Assembly: GCA_022769625.1 (NCBI GenBank)
Contig: JALEJP010000019.1
Location: 1 to 64,000 of the forward strand
Source of the DNA: Lachnospiraceae bacterium
Lineage (GTDB): Bacteria > Bacillota > Clostridia > Lachnospirales > Lachnospiraceae
DNA: 64,000 nucleotides
Reading direction: 5' to 3'
Made by a program: the position numbers and the translations under genes. Below the pieces are notes generated by a model that made no database searches, was not told the DNA's origin, and saw nothing but the letters and a program-made list of their open reading frames with translations. Numbering within the stretch: position 1 is the first letter of the stretch; every line of letters starts with the position of its first letter. This document shows, piece after piece, positions 37,696 to 45,179 of this stretch.

Positions 37696-39396
37696 CTATT
37701 TTCCACAGAAATCTGGATTATGCAGCAGTTCGTGTGCTTTTCCTTTGAATTCGCTTCCGTTATAGAAAACATCCATCAGAGGATTCTCGTTACATTTCTT
37801 GATTGCCATATTTCCGTCAGCCGTATAGAGACCTTTTGCACGCGCTTCTCTGTGTCTTGGCCCTGCCGGAATCGGCTGTCCGCCGCCCATAATACATCCG
37901 CGTCTGCATGCCATAACTTCGATCAGATGATAATTCTTCTCACCTCTCTGAACCTGCTCCATAACGGTTCTGGCATTTGCAAGTCCACTGACAACACAGA
38001 TATTGACATCCATGCCTTCATACTGAATGGTGAATTCCTTGATGCCCTGTTCACCACGCATACCAGCCTCCGCAATGGCATCCAGAGTAGCGTTGTCATG
38101 TCCGGGTACCAGACGACGAATCACTGCTTCTGTTACACCGCCGGTTACACCAAAGATAACACCTCCGCCGGAACCAATACCAAATGGCATATCACAGGAT
38201 TCTGCCTCAATCTTATCCAGTGCAATACCTGCCGTTTTGATCATGCGGGTAAGCTCCGTGGTAGTGATAACAATATCTGTATCCTTCTCACCTTTTGTAT
38301 AACTGTTCGGACGCTTTGCTTCCATCTTTTTCGCTGTACAAGGCATAATAGATACAACAACCGTCTTCTTTCCCTGTGCATGTTCCGGATTACGGTAATA
38401 CTCCTTGATAACTGCCGAGAACATCTGCTGTGGAGAACGACATGTGGACACATTTTCACGGAAATCCGGGAACTGATCGTCAACAAATTTCACCCATGCC
38501 GGACAGCAGGAGGTCAACAGCGGCAAAGTCCCCCCATTCTTCACACGATCCAGGAATTCCGCAGACTCCTCCATAATCGTCAAATCTGCCGAATAACTGG
38601 TGTCAAATACTTCATCAAAGCCCATGCGGTGAAGAGCTGCTACGATCTTGCCCATGGAATTTTCACCTTTTGGCAGACCAAATGCATCACCTGCTGCCAC
38701 ACGTACAGCCGGCGCAATCTGAGCAACCACTCTCGTATCCTTATCCGCCAGTGCTTTCCATACTTCATCAATATTCGTGCGGATCGTGATGGCACCTGTC
38801 GGACAGAACACACGGCACTGTCCACAGTTCACACAGTCTGTTTCCGCAATCTTCTTATCAAATGCAGGTGTAACCATAGCATCTGTGCCACGGTGTGTAA
38901 ATCCGATACATCCCACACCCTGGATCTCCTCGCAGACACGCACACAGTTTCCGCAGAGGATACACTTATTCGGGTCACGCACAATAGACGGGGAAGAGAA
39001 ATCAATCGGTCTGACTTCTCTGGTATTCTCGAAACGTACATTTAATACACCAAGCCTGTGTGCCAGATTCTGCAGTACACACTCACCACTTTTAACACAG
39101 GTGGTACAGTCACGGCAGTGTGCAGCCAACAAAAGCTCAACAATCAGCTTACGATACTTGCGTACTTTCTCGGAGTTTGTATAAATTACCATGCCGTCTC
39201 TTGGTTCTTCCGAGCAGGATGCAAAGGTGCGTCCTCTGTCATCTTCTACGGTACAGAGTCTGCAGGCTCCGAACGTGGAGAGTTCTGAATGGTAACAGAG
39301 TGTCGGCATGTCGATCCCGGCTTTTCGGATGATCGTAAGAATATTTTTTTCGTCTGTAAATTCGACCTTGCGGCCGTCAATTGTAATAAATCCCAT
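37696..39396 (-). CDS. hydA: [FeFe] hydrogenase, electron-bifurcating, catalytic subunit
   Basis: 566 residues. N-terminal [2Fe-2S] domain (CYHSELSTFGACRLC), His-ligated cluster region (HCRDCTTCVKSGEC), two [4Fe-4S] clusters (CILCGNCVRVC, CVNCGQCRVFC), then the H-cluster domain with TSCCPAW near 298, MPCTAKK near 352 and MACRRGC near 497. The third motif has RR where most enzymes have PG. It takes or makes H2, coupled to both NAD and ferredoxin in complex with HydB and HydC. Last gene of hydC-hydB-hydA, 12 bases after hydB, typical of group A3. Confidence 0.93.
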   Translation of the reverse strand: MGFITIDGRKVEFTDEKNILTIIRKAGIDMPTLCYHSELSTFGACRLCTVEDDRGRTFASCSEEPRDGMVIYTNSEKVRKYRKLIVELLLAAHCRDCTTCVKSGECVLQNLAHRLGVLNVRFENTREVRPIDFSSPSIVRDPNKCILCGNCVRVCEEIQGVGCIGFTHRGTDAMVTPAFDKKIAETDCVNCGQCRVFCPTGAITIRTNIDEVWKALADKDTRVVAQIAPAVRVAAGDAFGLPKGENSMGKIVAALHRMGFDEVFDTSYSADLTIMEESAEFLDRVKNGGTLPLLTSCCPAWVKFVDDQFPDFRENVSTCRSPQQMFSAVIKEYYRNPEHAQGKKTVVVSIMPCTAKKMEAKRPNSYTKGEKDTDIVITTTELTRMIKTAGIALDKIEAESCDMPFGIGSGGGVIFGVTGGVTEAVIRRLVPGHDNATLDAIAEAGMRGEQGIKEFTIQYEGMDVNICVVSGLANARTVMEQVQRGEKNYHLIEVMACRRGCIMGGGQPIPAGPRHREARAKGLYTADGNMAIKKCNENPLMDVFYNGSEFKGKAHELLHNPDFCGK

Positions 39397-39408
39397 AATG
39401 TCCCCCTC

Positions 39409-41289
39409 CTACGCTTCTACATAAATGGCATCAAATGCACAGTTTTCCTTACATGCTCCACACTTGATACAGATATTCGGGTCGATATGGAATGGCTTCT
39501 TGACCTGACCTGTGATAGCTCCCACCGGACAGTTCTTTGCACACTTGCTGCAGCCTTTACAGAATTCCGGATTAATCACATATTTGCGCATTGCCTGACA
39601 GACTTTGGCTGCACATTTGTGATCGCGGATATGCTCCAGATATTCGTCCCTGAACAGATTTAAGGTACTGATAACCGGAAGCGGCGCACTCTTTCCAAGT
39701 CCACACAGAGCCATACTGCGAATCATGCCTGCAAGCTCCTCCAGCTTGTCCAGATCGGACTCTTCTCCTCTTCCTTCTACAATCTTTTCCAGGATTTCCA
39801 GCATACGTTTCGTACCCTCACGACATGGTACACATTTGCCGCAGGACTCTCTCTGTGTAAAGCTCATAAAGAAACGGGCAACTTCCACCATACAGGTGTG
39901 CTGATCCATGACAACCATACCACCGGATCCTACGATTGCATTAAATTTCTTGACGGAATCAAAATCCAGAGGCTCGTCCAGATGCTTGCTGGTCAGACAG
40001 CCGCCGGACGGTCCGCCAATCTGTACTGCCTTAAACTCGGAGCCTTCTTTCAGTCCTCCTCCTATATCATAAATAATCTCTCTGAGCGTACTTCCCATCG
40101 GAACCTCGATCAGTCCGGTGTTTTCAATCGCACCGGTCAGAGAGAAGGTCTTTGTACCAGGACTTCCGGCTGTACCGATGGAACGATACCAGTCTGCACC
40201 CTGCAGAATTATTTTCGGTACATTTGCATAAGTCTCCACGTTATTGAGAACCGTCGGTTTCTCCCACAGACCTTTCTCAACGGTACGCGGCGGTTTCACA
40301 CGCGGCATACCGCGATTGCCTTCAATCGAAGCAGTCAAAGCACTTCCTTCGCCGCACACAAAAGCACCGGCACCACGGTTGATATGCATATGGAAACAGA
40401 AATCAGTTCCAAGAATATTATCACCGAGCAGATGATGCTTTTCCATCTCGGCAATAGCATGTCTTAAACGGGATACAGACATAGGGTACTCTGCACGTAC
40501 ATAAATATAACCCTCTGTAGATCCGACTGCGTATCCGGCAATCATCATGCCTTCCAGGAGTTTATAGGGATCTCCTTCCATAACCGAACCATCCATAAAT
40601 GCACCTGGATCTCCCTCATCACCGTTACATACCACATAACGCATGGTTTCTTTCTGGCGGGCTACCTGTTTCCATTTTCTTCCGGTTGGGAAGCCTCCGC
40701 CTCCGCGTCCACGCAGACCTGATTTATCAATCTCATCAATTACTTCATCTCTCGTCATCTCAAACATGGCTTTTTCCAGTGCGGAAAAGCCTCCGGATGC
40801 CATATACTCTTCAATAGACTCCGCATCAAAACGACCACAGTTTTCCAGTACAATGCGGGTCTGTTTTGCAATAAACGGAATCTCCTCCGGATGTTTGTAT
40901 ACCTTTTTTGCTTTACGATAAAGGAGGCGCTCCACCACTTCATCGCCCAGAACAGACCGTTCAAAAAGTTCCTGACAATCCTCAATCTGTACTTTTACAT
41001 ACTGAACCGTCTCTTCTCCTTTTGTGATACGAACCAGCGGACCCAGTTCACAGAAGCCCTGACAACCGGTCTTTTTCAGCCCGATATGTGCGTCTCCGTC
41101 ATGAGGTGCAAACTCTACTGTTACGCCCGGAGCCGAGTTTGCCAGTTTCAGAAAACGGTTATAAATCTTCTCGGAGCCTGTCGCAATACATCCGGTACCT
41201 GAACAGACCAGGATACGACAGACAGCCGATGACATCTGCTCTTTCGCTTCAATACGGCATTTTTCCAATTCTTCTCTGTTGTGAATCAT
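39409..41289 (-). CDS. hydB: Electron-bifurcating hydrogenase, NuoF-like flavin subunit
   Basis: 626 residues. An N-terminal thioredoxin-like [2Fe-2S] region (CSGTGCIATGSEKI, CQGFCELGP) is followed by the FMN/NADH-binding NuoF core (GLRGRGGGGFPTGRKW near 195, NGDEGDPGAFMD), a [4Fe-4S] site (ESCGKCVPCREGTKR near 478), and two C-terminal ferredoxin clusters (CKGCSKCAKNC and CIKCGACKENC). The start ATG overlaps the hydC stop (TGATG), so translation is coupled. It holds the flavin where electrons are split between NAD and ferredoxin. Confidence 0.94.
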   Translation of the reverse strand: MIHNREELEKCRIEAKEQMSSAVCRILVCSGTGCIATGSEKIYNRFLKLANSAPGVTVEFAPHDGDAHIGLKKTGCQGFCELGPLVRITKGEETVQYVKVQIEDCQELFERSVLGDEVVERLLYRKAKKVYKHPEEIPFIAKQTRIVLENCGRFDAESIEEYMASGGFSALEKAMFEMTRDEVIDEIDKSGLRGRGGGGFPTGRKWKQVARQKETMRYVVCNGDEGDPGAFMDGSVMEGDPYKLLEGMMIAGYAVGSTEGYIYVRAEYPMSVSRLRHAIAEMEKHHLLGDNILGTDFCFHMHINRGAGAFVCGEGSALTASIEGNRGMPRVKPPRTVEKGLWEKPTVLNNVETYANVPKIILQGADWYRSIGTAGSPGTKTFSLTGAIENTGLIEVPMGSTLREIIYDIGGGLKEGSEFKAVQIGGPSGGCLTSKHLDEPLDFDSVKKFNAIVGSGGMVVMDQHTCMVEVARFFMSFTQRESCGKCVPCREGTKRMLEILEKIVEGRGEESDLDKLEELAGMIRSMALCGLGKSAPLPVISTLNLFRDEYLEHIRDHKCAAKVCQAMRKYVINPEFCKGCSKCAKNCPVGAITGQVKKPFHIDPNICIKCGACKENCAFDAIYVEA

Positions 41290-41765
41290 CAGCGCTCACC
41301 TCTCAGTTCTGCAATCAAATCTACTACTTTTTCCGGTGTCATGTTGGGGTGCACTTCATCGTTTACCGTACAGGTCGGTGCAAGCCCACAGGCACCCAGG
41401 CAGGAAACCGTTTCAACCGTAAAAAGCATATCGTCTGTCGTATGCTTTTTGCTTGAAAGTCCAAGTTCCTTAAAAAAAGCGTCCAGAATTGCCGTTGATT
41501 TTTTTACGTGGCAGGCTGTGCCGTCGCAGACTTTAATGATATATTTTCCTTTCTGCTCAAACGAAAAATTCTCATAAAATGTCGCAACACTGTAAGCCTT
41601 TGCTTCCTTGACCCCAATCTCCCTGGCAACATAGGTAAGCAGTTCCCCCGGCAGATAGCGATACTCTCCCTGAATATCCTGCATAACAGGAATCAGAGAG
41701 GATGGTTTCTTACCATACACGGCAATAATCTCATCCGCTTTCTGGTAATATGACTGATCCAGCAT
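41289..41765 (-). CDS. hydC: Electron-bifurcating hydrogenase, NuoE-like [2Fe-2S] subunit
   Basis: 158 residues. NuoE-type thioredoxin-like fold; the four [2Fe-2S] Cys are visible in VCDGTACHVKKS and in CLGACGLAPTC near 115. The helical start (SSLIPVMQDIQGEYRYLPGELL) is typical. TAGGAGGTTATTGGT precedes the ATG. First gene of hydCBA. Confidence 0.94.
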   Translation of the reverse strand: MLDQSYYQKADEIIAVYGKKPSSLIPVMQDIQGEYRYLPGELLTYVAREIGVKEAKAYSVATFYENFSFEQKGKYIIKVCDGTACHVKKSTAILDAFFKELGLSSKKHTTDDMLFTVETVSCLGACGLAPTCTVNDEVHPNMTPEKVVDLIAELRGER

Positions 41766-41813
41766 ACCAATAACCTCCTATCTTTTTAATGTTTCACACA
41801 TTATTATGCAGTA

Positions 41814-41842
41814 ATTATAACCTATTTCGACATTATATACAA
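41814..41842 (-). promoter_or_regulatory. Promoter of hydCBA
   Basis: TTGTAT, 17-base spacer, TATAAT on the minus strand, about 50 bases before the hydC start. Confidence 0.75.
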
Positions 41843-41854
41843 TACATTCGCAGC

Positions 41855-41872
41855 TAATTAAAAATTTAACAA
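41855..41872. promoter_or_regulatory. Candidate Rex operator between hydCBA and the second hydrogenase gene
   Basis: TAATTAA-AAAT-TTAACAA. On the minus strand TTGTTAA-ATTT-TTAATTA, which fits the clostridial Rex pattern TTGTTAA-N4-TTAACAA with one full half-site and five of seven bases in the other. It lies 13 bases upstream of the hydCBA -35. Rex senses the NADH/NAD ratio; the call is inference. Confidence 0.4.
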
Positions 41873-41953
41873 GCAATTTGCACAATTATTTCTAAATTTC
41901 TGTGCTTATTCTGATATATCACTGTTGTTTTAAAAAATGTACACCCCCTTCGA

Positions 41954-41982
41954 TTGCGAAATTTATTTTCATATGTTATAGT
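41954..41982 (+). promoter_or_regulatory. Promoter of the group-B-like hydrogenase gene
   Basis: TTGCGA, 17-base spacer, TATAGT, about 48 bases before the start codon. Confidence 0.7.
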
Positions 41983-42029
41983 AAATCGAACAGAAGGAGA
42001 GACAAATATCAGACTGGAAGGAGAAACGA

Positions 42030-43535
42030 ATGAGAGGTATTGAAACTCAGGTAAGAAAAATCCGCCGCCAGATTTTTGCGGAGGTCTCAAGACTTGGTTT
42101 TGAGTCAGATTCCGAATCACTGATCCACGATATTGAGGCGATCCCCTACAAAATTGTAACGGAAGAAGGTCCGCAGTACCGAGACAGTATTTATCGTGCA
42201 CGGGCAATCGCCACCGAACGTGTGCGACTTGCTATGGGTATGTCACTGCGCCCTACGAACAAACCGGTTCATTTGACAGAAGGTATTGAGGCGAGTAATA
42301 TTTCTGAAAAATACTACGAACCCCCTTTGATGCAGGTCGTTCCCTCTGCATGTGCCGCATGCGAAGACAATAAGTTCGAAGTCAGCGATATGTGCAAAGG
42401 CTGTCTCGCACACCCGTGTGCAGAAGTATGTCCAAAGGGAGCAATCTCCATGGTAAATGGACGCTCTTACATTGATCAGGGAAAATGCATCCACTGTGGA
42501 AAATGCAAATCCGTCTGCCCCTATGATGCCATTTCAAAAAAGGAACGTCCCTGTGCACGTGCATGTGGTGTCAAAGCCATCGGCAGTGACGAATTCGGAC
42601 GCGCAAAGATTGACACAGAAAAATGTGTTTCCTGCGGTATGTGCATGGTAAGCTGTCCATTTGGTGCAATCAGCGATAAATCTCAGATTTATCAGCTTTC
42701 TCTTGCTTTAAAAGAAAAAAATGAAATTATTGCAGAAATCGCACCGGCCTTTGTGGGTCAGTTTGGCGATATGGAGCCTTCCGATGTGCACGCAGCCCTG
42801 AAAACCCTTGGTTTTTCCAGGGTATACGAGGTTGCTCTTGGAGCCGACATTGGAGCCGTATCCGAAGCAAAACATTATGCAGAGAAAGTATCCACAGGAG
42901 AGCTTCCATTTCTTCTGACCTCCTGCTGCCCCTCCTGGTCCATGCTTGCCAAAAAATATTTTCCGGATATGATTGAAAATATTTCACAGGAGTTGACTCC
43001 TATGGTAGCAACGGCCAGAAGCATCAAACTGGAGCATCCAAATGCCAAAGTGGTATTTATCGGTCCTTGTGCCGCAAAAAAATTGGAGGCAAGTCGAAAA
43101 AGCGTTCGAAGCGATGTGGATTTTGTCATTACATTCGAGGAACTGCTGGGTATGTTTGACGCAAAAGGCATAAGTATCACAAAACAGCCGGAAAGCCCTT
43201 CCCTTCATGACGCAACCGCCGCCGGACGGGGCTATGCCGTATCAGGCGGAGTAGCCGGCGCAATCGAAGAATGCCTGAAAGAATACTATCCGGATGTCAC
43301 GCCAAAAATCGTCCATGCAGAAGGACTGGCTGAATGTAAAAAAACACTGGCTCTGGCAAAAGCCGGAAAGATGAACGGATGTCTGATTGAGGGCATGGGA
43401 TGCCCTGGTGGATGTATCGCAGGCGCCGGAACGAATCTGGCACTGAATAAAGCTTCATCCAAAATAAAATGGTACAAATCCGTTTCCACCAAAAAACTGC
43501 CGCCAAAAGAGCTTGCAGAAATTGAACTGAACTAA
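42030..43535 (+). CDS. [FeFe] hydrogenase, single-subunit (group B type)
   Basis: 501 residues. N-terminal helical region, then Cys-rich clusters (CAACEDNKFEVSDMCKGC, CIHCGKCKSVC, CVSCGMCMVSC) and an H-cluster domain with TSCCPSW near 297, GPCAAKK near 345 and GCPGGC near 457. The second motif has GPC, not the MPC of group A, which together with the domain order supports group B. Such enzymes may exchange electrons with ferredoxin; their role in acetogens is poorly known. GGAAGGAGAAACG precedes the ATG. It is divergent from hydCBA, so both may share control. Confidence 0.88.
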   Translation: MRGIETQVRKIRRQIFAEVSRLGFESDSESLIHDIEAIPYKIVTEEGPQYRDSIYRARAIATERVRLAMGMSLRPTNKPVHLTEGIEASNISEKYYEPPLMQVVPSACAACEDNKFEVSDMCKGCLAHPCAEVCPKGAISMVNGRSYIDQGKCIHCGKCKSVCPYDAISKKERPCARACGVKAIGSDEFGRAKIDTEKCVSCGMCMVSCPFGAISDKSQIYQLSLALKEKNEIIAEIAPAFVGQFGDMEPSDVHAALKTLGFSRVYEVALGADIGAVSEAKHYAEKVSTGELPFLLTSCCPSWSMLAKKYFPDMIENISQELTPMVATARSIKLEHPNAKVVFIGPCAAKKLEASRKSVRSDVDFVITFEELLGMFDAKGISITKQPESPSLHDATAAGRGYAVSGGVAGAIEECLKEYYPDVTPKIVHAEGLAECKKTLALAKAGKMNGCLIEGMGCPGGCIAGAGTNLALNKASSKIKWYKSVSTKKLPPKELAEIELN

Positions 43536-43538
43536 AAA

Positions 43539-43582
43539 AAACCGGTTTTCCATATGCGGAGTCTGGAAAACCGGTTCTTTTA
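43539..43582. terminator. Bidirectional terminator shared by the hydrogenase gene and the riboswitch RNA
   Basis: 12-bp stem AACCGGTTTTCC / GGAAAACCGGTT. Plus strand tail CTTTTAT; minus strand tail TTTTTTTTAG. The minus-strand tail is the better one, so it is well suited to end the antisense-direction RNA. Confidence 0.9.
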
Positions 43583-43660
43583 TGACAGGTGCGGATTCCT
43601 GTCACAGAAGGAGGTATGTCGTGAATTACCCCCAATATGTTCAGGATTGCTCGAGATGAC

Positions 43661-43699
43661 TCAATCTTCTTTTTCGTGTATAACCTTCAGACCTGCCAC
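43661..43699 (-). CDS. Possible 12-residue micropeptide downstream of the cobalamin aptamer
   Basis: GTG start at 43699 with GGAGG eight to nine bases upstream, reading MAGLKVIHEKED, stop TGA at 43661. The frame stays open for 26 more codons past this TGA. No relative is recognised. Offered only because it is the best translatable ORF in the riboswitch transcript. Confidence 0.25.
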   Translation of the reverse strand: MAGLKVIHEKED

Positions 43700-43815
43700 C
43701 GGCAGCTTCCTCCGGATGTATAACAACACAAAATATCTGCTTACCCTTAGCAGACATCATATGGGATCCATATCCCGGATTGGATGTTTCAGCTTTACTC
43801 GGAAGCTCATCTCAT

Positions 43816-43979
43816 GTACCAAGCAGGTTTCCTGACTTGCACTTCACTGCACTGCCTCTCCTTCTCGCAAAAATGGGTATACAATGGATTATGAGGCAGT
43901 ACTCTTTGCTTACAGTGGCCGGACCGTTCAGGTTTTTCACCTGATTCCCTTTTACCCGATATACATCGGCACTTGCTAC
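43816..43979 (-). promoter_or_regulatory. Cobalamin riboswitch aptamer
   Basis: The conserved core elements occur in order on the minus strand: AAAAGGGAATCAGGTGAAAA, then CGGTCCGGCCACTGTAA (the B12 box region), then AAGTCAGGAAACCTGCTT. Closing stem P1 is GTAGCAAG with CTTGGTAC, one mismatch. A peripheral stem CTGCCTC / GAGGCAG separates the two halves. This fits the AdoCbl-type class I cobalamin riboswitch. Past P1 a hairpin GATG-AGCTT ... AAGCT-GAAA-CATC may be P13 and its loop could kiss L5. Confidence 0.88.
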
Positions 43980-44003
43980 AGCAATATGTAATTCACATTA
44001 CTC

Positions 44004-44032
44004 AGTATACCTTCCTCATAAACGTTTGTCAA
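44004..44032 (-). promoter_or_regulatory. Strong promoter of the cobalamin riboswitch RNA
   Basis: TTGACA, 17-base spacer, TATACT on the minus strand. It overlaps the last codons of the epimerase gene. This shows the riboswitch is not simply the tail of the operon at 44.0-49.2 kb. Confidence 0.8.
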
Positions 44033-45134
44033 GAATTGTTTTCTCATCCAAATACTTCAGGCCGTCAATCCCTTTGATTCCAAGTCCAGGCTCCTTGGAC
44101 ACAAGAATCTCCTGTTCCTGGAAAACTGCACCGCCAAGGATCGGATCTTCTCTGCAAAGCACCGGTCCATCCAGATCAATTTTTGTAACAATTTTCTTTG
44201 CACATGCCAGATGAACCGCCGCATTGACACTGATTTTTGCTTCCAGCATACATCCAACCATACACTCCACACCGTAAATTTCGGCAGCAGAAGTAATTTT
44301 CAGTGCATTGTACAAGCCTCCGCACTTCATAAGTTTAATGTTAACCAGATCGGCAGCACGCATCTGCATAATCTTAACAGCGTCCTCGCAGGAAAACACG
44401 CTTTCATCTGCCATGACAGGCACATAGGATCGCTCCGTTACATACTTCAATCCTTCAAAATCATGACCTGCTACCGGCTGTTCCACAAATTCGATATCAA
44501 GACCTCGTTCCTGCATCTGGTTCAGCAGACGTACTGCCTGCTTGGGACTCCAGGCCTGATTTGCATCGATTCGCAGCTTCCGCTCTGGTCCTGCTGCCTG
44601 GCGTACCGCAGTCAGTCTGGCAATATCAAGTTCCGGATTTACACCAACCTTCACTTTCAGAGTTTCATAGCCGCGCTCCACCGCATTTCTCGTATCCTCT
44701 GCCATCTCTTCCGGGTCATTGACACTGATCGTAATATCCGTAGTAATCCTGTCCCTTGCACCGCCAAACAGCTTGTACACCGGAATCTTGTAAAGCTGTC
44801 CATACAGATCATAGAGTGCCATATCAACAGCAGCTTTTGCACTGGTATTCCCGACGATACACTTGTTGACTGCCTGTATCACATCTTCAAAATCATCCAC
44901 ATCTCTTCCAACGATGGTTTTTATGATATGATCCCGGAGAGCTCCCAGGATGGCTCCCGTCGTATGTCCTGTTATGGCACCCGTCGGCGGCGCTTCCCCA
45001 TAACCCACATGGCCGGTATCCGTATAAATCTCAACAATGATATCCTCCACGCTTGACACGGAACGCAAAGCCGTCTTAAAGGGGACACGCAGAGGAACGG
45101 AAATTGTCCCAAGTCTGACTTCTGTAATTTTCAT
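44016..45134 (-). CDS. Dipeptide epimerase of the enolase superfamily (L-Ala-D/L-Glu type)
   Basis: 372 residues. The muconate-lactonizing-enzyme-type enolase fold is shown by the capping domain and the barrel motifs: KVKVG near 163 (catalytic Lys pair), RIDANQAW near 192, FVEQP near 221, ADESVFS near 244, and NIKLMKCGG near 270 (second catalytic Lys). These give the three metal ligands Asp, Glu, Asp. The nearest well-known activity is L-Ala-D/L-Glu epimerase of murein peptide recycling. It follows an M20 dipeptidase and a transglutaminase-like gene, which supports peptide use. AAAAGGAGAATGGT precedes the ATG. Confidence 0.88.
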   Translation of the reverse strand: MKITEVRLGTISVPLRVPFKTALRSVSSVEDIIVEIYTDTGHVGYGEAPPTGAITGHTTGAILGALRDHIIKTIVGRDVDDFEDVIQAVNKCIVGNTSAKAAVDMALYDLYGQLYKIPVYKLFGGARDRITTDITISVNDPEEMAEDTRNAVERGYETLKVKVGVNPELDIARLTAVRQAAGPERKLRIDANQAWSPKQAVRLLNQMQERGLDIEFVEQPVAGHDFEGLKYVTERSYVPVMADESVFSCEDAVKIMQMRAADLVNIKLMKCGGLYNALKITSAAEIYGVECMVGCMLEAKISVNAAVHLACAKKIVTKIDLDGPVLCREDPILGGAVFQEQEILVSKEPGLGIKGIDGLKYLDEKTILDKRL

Positions 45135-45179
45135 ACCATTCTCCTTTTCAAAATCTTTGATCTTTTGCAGATAAATCTT

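Larger units (their letters stand above)
43540..43997 (-). ncRNA. Stand-alone RNA that begins with a cobalamin riboswitch
   Basis: A transcript from the promoter at 44004-44032 would run about 450 bases to the bidirectional terminator. Its first 180 bases are the cobalamin aptamer. The rest has no ORF of recognisable family. A 12-codon ORF at 43661-43699 (start GTG, MAGLKVIHEKED) has CCGGAGGAAGCTGCC as ribosome binding site, so a micropeptide is possible. It is also convergent to the hydrogenase gene. The product and target are not known. Confidence 0.6.

Noticed and set aside
37720-39045. 441-residue plus-strand ORF
   Set aside because: Fully antisense to hydA, which has intact catalytic motifs. 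Composition is Cys/His/Ile-rich and no family is recognised.
43585-43699. Selenocysteine reading of the in-frame TGA after the 12-codon ORF
   Set aside because: No SECIS-like hairpin directly after the TGA and no recognisable selenoprotein family; open frame of 26 codons can occur by chance.
43554-43835. 93-residue plus-strand ORF downstream of the second hydrogenase
   Set aside because: Runs through the terminator and across the cobalamin aptamer on the other strand; no ribosome binding site.
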